From Paenibacillus anaericanus (GTDB lineage: Bacteria; Bacillota; Bacilli; Paenibacillales; Paenibacillaceae), in NCBI RefSeq assembly GCF_003994475.1, contig NZ_RZNY01000001.1, positions 112,209 to 176,208 on the forward strand: a DNA stretch of 64,000 bases. Reading direction: 5' to 3'. The notes beneath the pieces were generated by a model. It saw nothing but the letters and a program-made list of their open reading frames with translations, did no database searches and was not told the origin of the DNA. Position 1 is the first letter of the stretch, and every line of letters begins with the position of its first letter. Positions 45,793-55,489 of the stretch are shown here, in pieces. Both the position numbers and the translations under genes were made by a program.

Positions 45793-47595
45793 GTGCGTCA
45801 TCATCTATATACATTTCGTTTTAAACTTACCAGTCTCTTTGTCATGACCATTGTTATTCCTGTGTTATTAATTGGTTTCGTCATTCCTTATTACTATCAG
45901 ACAATGATTACGAAAGAGAAACAAGTTTTAACGGAAGGTACGTTGAAGGCGATGGCGCGAAACATTGAGACTTATCTAGATGACCTAGAACGTATTACGA
46001 TGATGCCTTTTTGGAATGAAAACATTATGTATGCGTTGAAGTTAAAAGCGAATAAACAATACGAAAACTCAGACGATTATACCAAGTTGATCGCTGATCG
46101 TGCATTAAATGAGACCCTACCCATCATGTTACAAAATACGAGAAAAGATATTCTTGGTACGCTTCTCATTTCGAATGATGGTACTGTATATGTTACGGAC
46201 TCGAAAGAGGAGATGACAGGACCCATTCCTGGATTTCCATATCAAAATCAATTCTGGTACAAGCAAGCGGTCGAAGCAGACGGGAATGTTGCCTTTATTA
46301 GTGCGCATAAGCGAGACTATTTAATGTTCTCCGAACAGCAGCAGGTATTCTCAGTTGCTAGACTCATTAAGGATCCGGATTCAAGGCAACCCCTTGCGGT
46401 CATTATGGCCGAGGCGGATAACAATATATTGAACAAAATGGTAAGGGATATTTCTTTTGATGTCAGTTCCATCGTCGTTATTCAAGATGATAATAATCAG
46501 TTATTGTACTCTAGCAAGCCCATTCCGACAGAGGCCTTGAGTGACATCGGAGGGTCAAGCGGGGTTACCAATGTAAGCGGGAAGGACTATGCTAAAGTAA
46601 CAGAGAGCATACCCCAAGCTGAATGGAAAATAACCGTATTACTATCTGCTGAAGAGTCTGCTTCTAAGGTTCGTTGGCTGTATACAGTCGCCTTTCTATT
46701 CCTGAGTATCGGCCTCATCGTCACTTTTGTGTTGTTCCTATATTTATCACGAAATATCATAAATCCATTCAAGCAAATGATTCAAGTCATGCGCAAAGTG
46801 CAGCGTGGTAATCTAGATGCTCGGTTCAACGCAAAGGGCCGAGATGAGATAGCTCAACTCGGTGTAGCATTGAATCAAATGATATCTCAACTTAATGAAA
46901 TAATCATTCGTGAGTATCGTACCGATCTTGCCAAGCGAGATGCAGAGTATCGCGCACTACAGTCGCAAATCCATCCTCATTTCCTATATAACATTCTTAA
47001 TGGTTGGATCGGATTGAATCGTGCGGGTGAAAAGGCTACCTTGGAGAAAGCGATTCTTGCCCTTAGCGGCATGTTGCGATACTCATTAGAGTATAATGAT
47101 TGGTCTAGCATTGAAGAGGAATTTCTGTTTATGCAACGTTACGGTGAATTGCAGCAGCTACGCTTTGATGATCGATTAACGATCACACAGTCTTATCAGT
47201 CTGAGCTTAAATCATTTCGTATTCCGAAACTGCTGCTGCAGCCTTTATTAGAGAATGCAATAATTCACGGTTGCGAACCGGCGAATCATCCTTGTATGGT
47301 GAATATTCGCACTGAAATGATCGATGACAACGGTACTCCTGCTGTACAAATCAAAATTACAGATAATGGAGTGGGATTTATTCCAGAACGGAAATTGCCT
47401 CACAGTTCCAATAGCGTTGGGCTCCAAAATGTCCGTGAACGGTTGATAATCGCTTATGGTAAAGACAACGCACGTTTTGAAATTCAGAGTATTGTTAATG
47501 TAGGAACGGAATCCAGAATTACAATTGTTTGGGATTCATCTTTTGATGAAGTTCAGAAGGATAACAATCAAATTGCTCCAGAAATAACCTCGTAA
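45793..47595 (+). CDS. YesM-like membrane sensor histidine kinase
   Basis: A 600-residue kinase. Two helices (about 13-36 and 293-316) flank a large extracellular sensor domain (dCache-like). HAMP covers about 317-370. His_kinase has the phosphorylated His in SQIHPHFLYNILN near 396, and HATPase_c has LLQPLLENAIIHG. GTG 45793 is preferred, with GGAGG 7 nt upstream. It lies divergent from the importer operon and convergent with a YesN-like regulator, with which it overlaps by 77 bp at the 3' end. It probably senses extracellular saccharide. Confidence 0.88.
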   Translation: MRHHLYTFRFKLTSLFVMTIVIPVLLIGFVIPYYYQTMITKEKQVLTEGTLKAMARNIETYLDDLERITMMPFWNENIMYALKLKANKQYENSDDYTKLIADRALNETLPIMLQNTRKDILGTLLISNDGTVYVTDSKEEMTGPIPGFPYQNQFWYKQAVEADGNVAFISAHKRDYLMFSEQQQVFSVARLIKDPDSRQPLAVIMAEADNNILNKMVRDISFDVSSIVVIQDDNNQLLYSSKPIPTEALSDIGGSSGVTNVSGKDYAKVTESIPQAEWKITVLLSAEESASKVRWLYTVAFLFLSIGLIVTFVLFLYLSRNIINPFKQMIQVMRKVQRGNLDARFNAKGRDEIAQLGVALNQMISQLNEIIIREYRTDLAKRDAEYRALQSQIHPHFLYNILNGWIGLNRAGEKATLEKAILALSGMLRYSLEYNDWSSIEEEFLFMQRYGELQQLRFDDRLTITQSYQSELKSFRIPKLLLQPLLENAIIHGCEPANHPCMVNIRTEMIDDNGTPAVQIKITDNGVGFIPERKLPHSSNSVGLQNVRERLIIAYGKDNARFEIQSIVNVGTESRITIVWDSSFDEVQKDNNQIAPEITS

Positions 47596-49039
47596 AATGA
47601 CGGGTACTATAGTAGCCGACTTGTTCGGCTACTTCCTGCACCTTAAGTCCAGGTTTCGTCAAAAACAACTCTTTCGCTTTAACCATCCGAATATGGGTTA
47701 AATACTTCATAAATTTCTTACCTGTTTTCTTATGAAACAATGAACTTAAATAATTTGGAGTTACATCCATGTCATGCGCGATCTGTCCTATTCCAATGTC
47801 ATTCATATAATTTGAATTTACATAATTTAATACTCGTTGAATTAAATCATTCTGTGATAGTTCAGTTTGGGCTTTCTCAGCCAAGCGACTTTCTTGTACA
47901 CTCTGTAACGACTTGACCCACAGATGAATTTGCCCACCGGTCTCAAGCTCGCACCCTAGAGATGTACATAGGAATACACGTAGGTTCTGCACAGCATGTT
48001 GGTCGTACTGGTTCAGTGATTGTATCTTTTGTACAAGCTGTGTCAATTCATTTTCATATTGAAAATAGTCTTGCATATGCGCTAGTTTGCATAACTTATC
48101 GACTTGTTCACTGATGATCATATAATTTGGCTTTTCGGCTAATGAAACAACTTCATGCTCCAGCCAAAGTCTACCAGGAGGTAATAGACGGCGTAATGAA
48201 AAGAGACCTGCAAGTTTATTTATGCCTTCCTCTAAATCAAACAAATCCATTTCGCGATCACACTGAAACCCAGTCACAATGCATGAACTGGTTTGAAATT
48301 GCTGAATTTGTTGAGTGAGTATTTGTTGGATAAGTGGGAGTTGGAGCTTCATCCGCTGTTCAGCAGATTTGCGCCACCCTATAACTTGTGCTAGATCACC
48401 ATTCGGAAGTGTAACGAAAGAGATTGCATTCTCTAACATTGCGAATTGTATTTGCTCACTATAAGCCTCTTTTAAATTAACAATCCATTGGAAACGGAGT
48501 TTCGTCTGTTCCTGCTCTGTTAAATAGCTATCGATATTGAACAACGTAATTGAGAAACGATAGTCTTGCAAATGATACGTTGTTTCAATTTCTTCAACAG
48601 ATCGGGTGCGATGAAATAGTGAATTTACAGCGGTTTCAAAATGATTCGCCATTTGATTTACATTCGCTTCAAGTGCAAGCAGCACCTTGGACAGACTCGC
48701 TTCGAGTTCCTCTGGACTGACAGGCTTCAGCAAATAATCAAACGCCTGAAGACGAAGTGCATTCCTTGCATAGTTAAAATCTGAAAAACCAGTTAACACG
48801 ATCCACTGTGTATGAGGAGATAATCCCTTACCTTGCTCCATTGCTTCTAATCCGTTTAGTCCCGGCATTCGAATATCAACAAAAACTAGGTCTGGATGAT
48901 GTCCTTCCACATATTGTAATAGCTCAGTTCCATCTTTGGCCTCAGCTACAATCTGTATATTAAGTGACATATCTTCAATCATACTTCGAAGTGTTAACCT
49001 TATTAAGCGTTCATCGTCAGCTATAATGACTCTCAACAT
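47519..49039 (-). CDS. YesN-like response regulator, AraC-type output
   Basis: A 506-residue regulator. The receiver domain covers residues 1-120 with acceptor D55 (VFVDIRMPG) and acidic pocket D8-D9. A helical middle domain of about 270 residues follows. An AraC HTH pair occupies the last ~100 (IGQIAHDMDVTPNYLSSLFHKKTG and LKVQEVAEQVGYYS). Its gene is convergent with the kinase gene and overlaps it antisense by 77 bp. It likely activates the alpha-galactoside operon when phosphorylated by the YesM-like kinase. Confidence 0.9.
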   Translation of the reverse strand: MLRVIIADDERLIRLTLRSMIEDMSLNIQIVAEAKDGTELLQYVEGHHPDLVFVDIRMPGLNGLEAMEQGKGLSPHTQWIVLTGFSDFNYARNALRLQAFDYLLKPVSPEELEASLSKVLLALEANVNQMANHFETAVNSLFHRTRSVEEIETTYHLQDYRFSITLFNIDSYLTEQEQTKLRFQWIVNLKEAYSEQIQFAMLENAISFVTLPNGDLAQVIGWRKSAEQRMKLQLPLIQQILTQQIQQFQTSSCIVTGFQCDREMDLFDLEEGINKLAGLFSLRRLLPPGRLWLEHEVVSLAEKPNYMIISEQVDKLCKLAHMQDYFQYENELTQLVQKIQSLNQYDQHAVQNLRVFLCTSLGCELETGGQIHLWVKSLQSVQESRLAEKAQTELSQNDLIQRVLNYVNSNYMNDIGIGQIAHDMDVTPNYLSSLFHKKTGKKFMKYLTHIRMVKAKELFLTKPGLKVQEVAEQVGYYSTRHFTRLFLEQFDCYPSELHQKMNPKQL

Positions 49040-49216
49040 AGATGCCTCCTTAACAATACAAACATAATGAAATGTTTCGAGATAAGCATATGTATTCTAT
49101 CTTCACACGTCAATCTAATAAGTAAATATATACACTTGTGAATCTTTTTTGCTATGATCTCGTATAGACAGTAAGGACTGTTTATTTTTGTAAATCGATA
49201 TACAAGTTAAAGGGGG

Positions 49217-49861
49217 ATGAAATGGTTGAAAAATGTATTCACGATCTTTGTATCACCGGTAGAGACGTTTCAAAGAGTTAAAGAAAGCAAGGCAGCTTGG
49301 ATTATACCTTTGGCAGTGACTATGTTGCTCTCAATAGTTACAGTTTTCCTACAACTGTCGTTAATGGAGAAAGATATAGTCGATAAGTTGCTAGAACAGC
49401 AGACAGATCCAGCAACAATGGATGCAGTCATAAGAATATCACAAATTTCTGGCATAATCATGGCGTTTCTCATGTCGGCAGCAGGTATTTTCCTCATGGG
49501 GCTCCTGCTCCTGCTTCTGAACCTAGTGGTGCGCGGATCAGCGAAATATATGCAGTTAGTCACGGTTGCAGCTTTCGCCGCATTGCCAACATCTATAAAC
49601 GGTTTGTTAACTTCACTGATGTTAAAATTCACAGATGCGCAATCTCTAAACGATGTTTCGCTTAGTTTAGGTGCTTTCGTATCGGATAAGGCGAGCTTGA
49701 TGTATCGTGTCTTGTCTTTTATTAATCCCTTTGGTATTTGGGGAATCATTATGTACGTGGTTGGAGCCGCAATTATGATGGGACGTCCACGTAAGGTGGT
49801 TGGAAAGTGGATTATTGGTGCATGGCTGATTATTTCGGTGGGTTCTTTGCTAATTTTATAA
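49217..49861 (+). CDS. YIP1-domain membrane protein, YknW-like
   Basis: A 214-residue protein with five hydrophobic helices in a YIP1-type arrangement (FTIFVSPVETFQRV at the N-terminus). The gene is 27 bp upstream of an HlyD/ATPase/MacB set. B. subtilis yknW, a YIP1 protein, heads the yknWXYZ operon and is needed for assembly of that exporter. The start is unsettled. ATG 49217 abuts the AAGGGGG site, whereas in-frame TTG 49226 has better spacing (9 nt). Confidence 0.78.
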   Translation: MKWLKNVFTIFVSPVETFQRVKESKAAWIIPLAVTMLLSIVTVFLQLSLMEKDIVDKLLEQQTDPATMDAVIRISQISGIIMAFLMSAAGIFLMGLLLLLLNLVVRGSAKYMQLVTVAAFAALPTSINGLLTSLMLKFTDAQSLNDVSLSLGAFVSDKASLMYRVLSFINPFGIWGIIMYVVGAAIMMGRPRKVVGKWIIGAWLIISVGSLLIL

Positions 49862-49888
49862 ATTAAGTTACATAGGATAGGTGATGGA

Positions 49889-50950
49889 ATGCTAAAGAAA
49901 AAGTGGGTATGGGGTGTAATTGTAGCACTTATTATTATCATACTAGCAGTAGTTAACATTACGAGTTTGAACAAAGCAACCGAAGTTACTTCTGTGAAAG
50001 TGACGGAGGGCACCATTATTGAGCAAATTTATACGAACGGTAAGTTGGAGGCAAAGAAGACGACGGAGATTTATTCGCCGGTAAGTGGTGTAGTGGAATC
50101 TGTGAGCGTCAAGCTTGGAGATGTGGTGAAAAAAGGTCAGAGTCTACTGACACTTAGCATGGATGAGATTACGGACCAGCTCGCAAAGGAAAAGATTAAT
50201 TTGGAGTTGGCAGAAGCAGAGCGTCTCAGCGCCAAGAAGCAACACTTTGATAAGTTTAAAAATTCCATAATTGATGATCCAAGCATGGAAATGGAGGATC
50301 TTGACTTAACGCAGTTTGATTTACGGATTAAGAGTAGTAAGTTAACCATTGCTTCACTAGAGAAAAGGCTGAATAACAGTTCGGTTAACGCAGCAGAAGA
50401 CGGGGTTGTAACCCATATCTCCGTAAATAAAGGTCAACTGATTACGGAAGGAAGTGGGATCGTTACTGTATCCGATCTGTCTTCCTACAACGTTAAGGCC
50501 TATTTGAATGAGTTGGATGCAGGAAAAGTTTCAATGGGTATGAGTGCAGTTGTTACGGGTGAGTCCATTACTGGAACCTATAATGGACAAGTAAGTTATT
50601 TGGCTAAGATGGCTGAGTTAATCGATCCTGCATCTAAAGATGCAACAGTAGAAATGACTGTGGAGCTAGGAGAGAGCTCACCTGAACTACGGCCAGGTTA
50701 TAATGTAACGATTGAAATGGTTATTCCTGATAAATTGCGTTTACTCGTTCCAATGGAGGCAATTCAGTATACCGGAGATCAGCCCTTCGTATTTAAGGTG
50801 CATGAAGGAAGGGCTGTTAAAACGGTAGTAACGACGGGTAAGGAGAGTGAGGATCAAATTGAGATACTCACTGGTGTGGGCATTGGCGAGGAAATTGCCG
50901 TGGAAGGCGCGGAATTGCTCCGTGACGGAGACAAGGTGAAACTTCGATGA
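49889..50950 (+). CDS. Membrane-fusion (HlyD/MacA-like) subunit, YknX-like
   Basis: A 353-residue adaptor. One N-terminal helix (about 7-27) is followed by an extracytoplasmic barrel-sandwich (about 45-75 and 165-190). A coiled-coil hairpin covers about 85-150 (KEKINLELAEAERLSAKK), and a beta-barrel plus membrane-proximal domain follow. It ends with the YknX-like EEIAVEGAELLRDGDKVKLR. The stop overlaps the ATPase start by 4 bp. It couples with MacB-type YknYZ to export peptides or toxins. Confidence 0.87.
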   Translation: MLKKKWVWGVIVALIIIILAVVNITSLNKATEVTSVKVTEGTIIEQIYTNGKLEAKKTTEIYSPVSGVVESVSVKLGDVVKKGQSLLTLSMDEITDQLAKEKINLELAEAERLSAKKQHFDKFKNSIIDDPSMEMEDLDLTQFDLRIKSSKLTIASLEKRLNNSSVNAAEDGVVTHISVNKGQLITEGSGIVTVSDLSSYNVKAYLNELDAGKVSMGMSAVVTGESITGTYNGQVSYLAKMAELIDPASKDATVEMTVELGESSPELRPGYNVTIEMVIPDKLRLLVPMEAIQYTGDQPFVFKVHEGRAVKTVVTTGKESEDQIEILTGVGIGEEIAVEGAELLRDGDKVKLR

Positions 50951-51636
50951 TTACCTTATCTGACATCACGAAAGTGTACAAGAATGGTCCACTTGAAGTT
51001 CAGGCCCTTATGCCGTTTAACGTCAAGATTGAAAAGGGAGAATTCGTGGCGATCATGGGTTCTTCGGGTTCAGGCAAGTCAACGCTTATGAATATTATTG
51101 GCTGTCTGGATGTGCCGACCGCGGGTCGGTATGTACTGGATGGAGAAGAGGTTCATACTTTAGATGAGGACCAATTGTCCAGAGTTCGGAATCGTAAGAT
51201 AGGCTTCGTTTTCCAAAGTTTTAATCTACTAGGGCGTCAAACTGTGCTGCAAAATGTGACGCTTCCGATGATGTATGCAGGGATTTCACGAGAGAAGCGA
51301 AATGAACGTGCAATTGAACTACTAGAGCGGGTTGGGCTTGAAGACCGGGTGAAGCATCGTCCTACTGAGCTATCAGGTGGTCAGAAGCAACGGGTAGCAA
51401 TTGCCCGTGCACTTACAATGAATGCACCTATTCTGCTTGCTGATGAACCAACGGGGAATTTAGATACGAAATCATCGAATGATATCATGAGGCTCTTCAA
51501 AGAGATTCATCAAGAGGGAACGACGATTGTCCTGGTGACTCATGAGCCTGATATTGCTGAACATGCGGAACGTATCTTATTATTCGGCGATGGAGCATTG
51601 CTTAAGGATACACGCAAAGAAAGTGTGCGATCATGA
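50947..51636 (+). CDS. MacB-type ABC ATPase, YknY-like
   Basis: A 229-residue ATPase with Walker A GSSGSGKST at about 38-46. It has a Q-loop in FVFQSFNLLGRQTVLQNV, signature LSGGQKQRVAIARAL and Walker B ILLADEPTGNLD. The full LolD/MacB-type set, including a short length, fits a partner for a MacB-like permease. It overlaps both neighbouring genes by 4 bp, giving tight coupling. Confidence 0.92.
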   Translation: MITLSDITKVYKNGPLEVQALMPFNVKIEKGEFVAIMGSSGSGKSTLMNIIGCLDVPTAGRYVLDGEEVHTLDEDQLSRVRNRKIGFVFQSFNLLGRQTVLQNVTLPMMYAGISREKRNERAIELLERVGLEDRVKHRPTELSGGQKQRVAIARALTMNAPILLADEPTGNLDTKSSNDIMRLFKEIHQEGTTIVLVTHEPDIAEHAERILLFGDGALLKDTRKESVRS

Positions 51637-52829
51637 GTATTTGGGAGAGCATATGGGTAGCTTTGGACAATCTGCGGATGAACAAACTCCGATCCTTCTT
51701 AACGATGATTGGTATCGTATTTGGTGTGGCAGCGGTTGTGACCGTTGTCTCTATCGGGCAGGCAGGCCAATCTTCCATCATTTCGATGGTGTCAAATTAT
51801 AATGATGGTTATTTCGTTGTATATCCCAATTACTCAGAGAGCGAGACGGTGGATACAAGCTTCCGGTTCCGAGATTTAACGGAAGCGCGGAAGCTCAAAG
51901 GCGTACGTTATGTTTCTGCATCACTCAATTATTCAATGACAACGAAGCTTAAGAAAGACTCACTTCGGGTAAACATTACGGCTACGACATCCGATATGCA
52001 TAAGATGCAGAAAATTGATATGGTTGAAGGCCGGTTCTTTAATTCTCAGGAGGAGCGGGCGCGGCAGAAGGTCATTGTAGTTGATTCGAAATATGCAGAA
52101 AAGGCCTTTGGCTCTACTAAAGGGGCGAGCGGTCGGAAGATCGTTTTTTCTGGAGGCACCTTTCGGATTATCGGCGTGTATAAAGTCCAGGGAAATATCC
52201 TTAGTGGGATGGAGGGAGAGCAGTATTCGGCTTTTGCCCCGATCACCGCGATGCCCACAGGGAATAATGGTGAGAGTGAGCAACTAGGAGTAATAGAAGT
52301 GTTATCCACCTCTCAAGACAATATCCAAGAGACGATCAAGACGGTTAAGGCTTGGCTTGCAGATAAGAACAATGTTGAACCCAAGGCATATTTGACGCAA
52401 ACGGGAAAAGAAGCAGAACAAATGGTATCGAGTACGTTCTCTATTCTGCAAACCGTTATTGGTTCCATTGCTGGTATTTCTCTGCTAGTCGGTGGGATCG
52501 GTGTTATGAATATTATGCTTGTGTCCGTCACTGAACGGACGCGAGAGATCGGGATCCGTAAAGCAATTGGTGCAACGCCGGGAACGATCATGCTACAGTT
52601 TATGATTGAGGCCGTGACCCTATCCTTTATCGGTGGGACAATAGGTGCTTTATTGGGATTGCTTCTAGCCTATATTTTCGCTCTCATATCGGGTTGGCCA
52701 TTTGTCGTTTCCATGTGGGCCATTTTACTGGCGTTTGGTTTCTCAGCAGCCGTTGGTATCTTCTTCGGATTGTATCCGGCGAACAAGGCTTCCAAGCTCC
52801 ATCCGATCGAATCGCTACGTTATGAATAA
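51633..52829 (+). CDS. MacB-type ABC permease, YknZ-like
   Basis: A 398-residue permease. One N-terminal helix with RMNKLRSFLTMIGIVFGVAAVV is followed by a long extracytoplasmic MacB_PCD domain (about 45-265). Three C-terminal helices form the FtsX domain (with ERTREIGIRKAIGATPGTI near 309). It ends YPANKASKLHPIESLRYE. It completes the YknWXYZ-like exporter; the B. subtilis system protects against the SdpC cannibalism toxin. The substrate here is not known. Confidence 0.92.
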   Translation: MSIWESIWVALDNLRMNKLRSFLTMIGIVFGVAAVVTVVSIGQAGQSSIISMVSNYNDGYFVVYPNYSESETVDTSFRFRDLTEARKLKGVRYVSASLNYSMTTKLKKDSLRVNITATTSDMHKMQKIDMVEGRFFNSQEERARQKVIVVDSKYAEKAFGSTKGASGRKIVFSGGTFRIIGVYKVQGNILSGMEGEQYSAFAPITAMPTGNNGESEQLGVIEVLSTSQDNIQETIKTVKAWLADKNNVEPKAYLTQTGKEAEQMVSSTFSILQTVIGSIAGISLLVGGIGVMNIMLVSVTERTREIGIRKAIGATPGTIMLQFMIEAVTLSFIGGTIGALLGLLLAYIFALISGWPFVVSMWAILLAFGFSAAVGIFFGLYPANKASKLHPIESLRYE

Positions 52830-52836
52830 TTTATCC

Positions 52837-52886
52837 AAACAACCCGAAACCACAGCGTCTGCTGTGAGCTTCGGGTTGTTTGTTTT
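52837..52886. terminator. Bidirectional terminator
   Basis: AAACAACCCGAA (52837-52848) pairs with TTCGGGTTGTTT (52870-52881), and an inner CACAGC/GCTGTG extends the stem. It ends yknZ (+) and the hydrolase (-). Confidence 0.88.
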
Positions 52887-52905
52887 ATATTAGGTTAAGG
52901 ATGGG

Positions 52906-53751
52906 TTAAGGCTGGGGGTGACCTGTCTCGTTTGGTGCTACTAAGCTGTCACGGATGAAGGAAATGCTAGCTTGGATAGCTTCTTCAAGCTGTGGGGTGG
53001 TTCCTTGAAATGGATGTACGGTATTAAAAGTATGATTACCCCCATCGATTTGAGCCCAGGCGATATCAGGTCTCAGTTCAACTAGTTTGCTAGATCCTTC
53101 TCGGAAACGCACCTCGTCTTTGGTGCCTTGAATCAGTACAATAGGGAAGCTAACCTTAGTTAGTCTCTCTAGAATGTCATACCGTTCTTTGTGATGTTCC
53201 AAATCATCGAGAATCGCGACATCAAGTGGCATTTGTTGACCTGTACGTCCATTCTGGGCGAAACTGCGTCCGTTCTTGCGCATTTCATCTTTTTGCTGGG
53301 CAGTGAATAGGTCGAGGTCAGTGATACCATTCCAGGAAATGACGCCGGATACGGTGTCGGGGTGATCAAGGGTATGAACAAGGCAGACGGCAGCTCCCCG
53401 ACTATGTCCGAGCAGATATAGTGGTAAATTCCGCAGAACTTCTTCTTTGAGCAAATAATCAATTAAGGCATTCAGATCAGAAAGCTCTCGCTGGTATGTA
53501 TTCAGGGCGAATTTCTCTAGTTCCGTGAATTCAAGTGGATCCTCTCCAATTCCGTTATGAGAAAAGTTGAACGTAATCACTTCATTAGTTTGGCTTAATT
53601 GATCTGCAACATAGGGGAACATCCCCCAGTCCTTAAATCCTTTATACCCGTGGGCAATAATGATCAGACCTACTGGTGCGCTTTGTGCCGGAAATCGGGT
53701 ACAGTGTAAAATGACACCTTCTTCTAACGGGATATTGAAATCACTCGCCAT
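52906..53751 (-). CDS. Alpha/beta hydrolase
   Basis: A 281-residue cytosolic hydrolase. The oxyanion region is IIAHGYKGFKD, nucleophile Ser lies in LLGHSRGAA (about 108), acid Asp in IQGTKDEVRF, and His in GGNHTF near 245. That is a full catalytic triad in order. Three consecutive ATG codons (53757, 53754, 53751) follow GGAAGGGAG; the third gives the best spacing. It could be a dienelactone-hydrolase-like or peptidase-like enzyme. The substrate is unknown. Confidence 0.82.
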   Translation of the reverse strand: MASDFNIPLEEGVILHCTRFPAQSAPVGLIIIAHGYKGFKDWGMFPYVADQLSQTNEVITFNFSHNGIGEDPLEFTELEKFALNTYQRELSDLNALIDYLLKEEVLRNLPLYLLGHSRGAAVCLVHTLDHPDTVSGVISWNGITDLDLFTAQQKDEMRKNGRSFAQNGRTGQQMPLDVAILDDLEHHKERYDILERLTKVSFPIVLIQGTKDEVRFREGSSKLVELRPDIAWAQIDGGNHTFNTVHPFQGTTPQLEEAIQASISFIRDSLVAPNETGHPQP

Positions 53752-53900
53752 CATCATTCTCCCTTCCTTGATGGGTTTATTATCCAATAATTATACCATA
53801 GAAGACACGGTAGACTCGCTTCAAGACAGCTTCCCTGTTAAAATGATATTGTTGTGGCTTTATCTTTGTAAAATGCAAGATCAGGAAGAGAGGAATCGTC

Positions 53901-54293
53901 TTGATTTATGGAATTGGACACGATGTGGTTGATATAGAACGGGTTCAAGCAATGTTAAAGGGAAGAATCGGTGAAAAGCTGATGCACCGAGTGCTGACCC
54001 CCGCAGAGTTAGAGTTGCCCGGAAGGTTGGCGCGTCCGGCGGAGTTTCTATCAGGTCGCTTTGCTGCTAAGGAAGCACTGAGTAAGGCATTTGGTTGTGG
54101 AATTGGTGAAGTATTAGGATTTAAGGACATGGAAGTTCTACCCGACGTTAAGGGGAAGCCATTCGTTTCTTTGTCATCTGAGGCTTGGACAAGATTGCAG
54201 TTACGAGGACCTGAGGAATATAATATACATCTTAGTATTACACATGAACGGCATATGGCATCTGCGTTTGTCGTTGTAGAGCAATTGAAATAA
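53901..54293 (+). CDS. acpS: Holo-[acyl-carrier-protein] synthase
   Basis: A 130-residue trimeric enzyme that transfers 4'-phosphopantetheine from CoA to apo-ACP for fatty-acid synthesis. D8 (GIGHDVVDI) and E58 (RFAAKEALSKAFG), the Mg-binding residues, occupy the expected positions. The start is TTG 53901, with AGAGAGGAAT upstream. It lies 11 bp before mutY, so the two are probably co-transcribed. Family length is normal. Confidence 0.94.
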   Translation: MIYGIGHDVVDIERVQAMLKGRIGEKLMHRVLTPAELELPGRLARPAEFLSGRFAAKEALSKAFGCGIGEVLGFKDMEVLPDVKGKPFVSLSSEAWTRLQLRGPEEYNIHLSITHERHMASAFVVVEQLK

Positions 54294-54304
54294 AGGAGAT
54301 TACA

Positions 54305-55486
54305 ATGCAAGAAATTATAGATAGTAAGGCTTATTTTAGTAGGGAATTGTTAGTTTGGTATGACCGATCGAAGCGTGACTTGCCTTGGCGCAGACACCGT
54401 GATCCTTATTATATTTGGGTATCAGAGATTATGCTGCAACAGACCAGAGTCGATACGGTGATTCCGTATTTCCATCGCTTTATTGAGCGGTTTCCAAGTA
54501 TTGCTGATCTAGCGGAAGCGCCGGAAGAGGATGTGCTTAAATGCTGGGAAGGACTTGGTTATTACTCTCGTGCCCGTAATCTACAGACAGCGGCACAGCA
54601 AGTCATGGAAAGACATGGCGGAGTTGTTCCGAATGACAAAGAAGCGGTGTCTGCACTAAAGGGTGTTGGTCCCTATACAACTGGAGCTATTCTAAGTATT
54701 GCCTATAACCAGCCGGAACCTGCGGTCGATGGTAATGTGATGCGTGTGTTGTCGCGATATTTTCTGATTGAGGAAGATATAATGAAAGCCCGTACTCGTA
54801 TCATGATTGAAGAACTGGCAGCAGGATTGATTCCACAAGGCCGAGCTTCTGATTTCAATCAGGCCTTAATGGAACTGGGTGCACTAGTATGTACACCGAA
54901 ATCCCCAAGCTGCCTGACTTGTCCTGTGATGGAGCATTGCGCAGCACGATTAGAAGGTGTTGTGGATGAGTTGCCGGTGAAGAGTAAGGCGAAGCCGCCA
55001 CGTCCGGAATATCGATTCGTTGCCCTTGTAGAGGGGAGTGGACGTAACGAAGGACGCGTTCTGATCCGTCGCCGTGCAGACAAGGGGCTACTCGCACGAA
55101 TGTGGGAATTGCCTCACATGTTGGCTAATGTATCTCCTTTAGAAGGTGCCGGGCTACTGGATGCGCCTGCAATGGATCAACTGGTGGGGGAACTTGCTGA
55201 AGTTGGCATAGACGTAAAGCCTGAGGGTGCTTATATGGACGCCGAGCATACGTTTAGTCATATCCACTGGAATCTGCGCGTATTTCGTTTTGGTGATGTA
55301 GCAGAGCGAATAAATAATGTAGCTGAATCCGGTACGGGATATGAATTCGGTGGGGATGAAGCGACTCTTGGTGGAAGGGAAGGCGATTCTGGCGAATATC
55401 GTTGGATCAATCAGCAAGATATGGCCAGTCTCGCCTTTCCGAAGGTGTTTCTTACAATATTGAACCGTTATTTTGAGTTAAATTAA
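54305..55486 (+). CDS. mutY: A/G-specific adenine glycosylase
   Basis: A 393-residue base-excision repair enzyme that removes adenine opposite 8-oxoguanine. The catalytic Glu is at about E41 (VSEIMLQQTRVDT). A helix-hairpin-helix LKGVGPYTTGAI comes before D142 (AVDGNVMR). The [4Fe-4S] cluster has C196-X6-C203-X2-C206-X5-C212. A NUDIX-like C-terminal domain, with an acidic insertion around 340-372, recognises 8-oxoG. GGAG precedes the ATG. It ends 3 bp from the stop of a convergent gene, leaving no terminator space. Confidence 0.95.
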   Translation: MQEIIDSKAYFSRELLVWYDRSKRDLPWRRHRDPYYIWVSEIMLQQTRVDTVIPYFHRFIERFPSIADLAEAPEEDVLKCWEGLGYYSRARNLQTAAQQVMERHGGVVPNDKEAVSALKGVGPYTTGAILSIAYNQPEPAVDGNVMRVLSRYFLIEEDIMKARTRIMIEELAAGLIPQGRASDFNQALMELGALVCTPKSPSCLTCPVMEHCAARLEGVVDELPVKSKAKPPRPEYRFVALVEGSGRNEGRVLIRRRADKGLLARMWELPHMLANVSPLEGAGLLDAPAMDQLVGELAEVGIDVKPEGAYMDAEHTFSHIHWNLRVFRFGDVAERINNVAESGTGYEFGGDEATLGGREGDSGEYRWINQQDMASLAFPKVFLTILNRYFELN

Positions 55487-55489
55487 GGA

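Noticed and set aside
49270..50016. 248-codon minus-strand frame opposite the yknW/yknX-like genes
   Set aside because: It spans two real genes and their junction; the product is a compositional shadow (I/T/S/N-rich) without domain or start signal.
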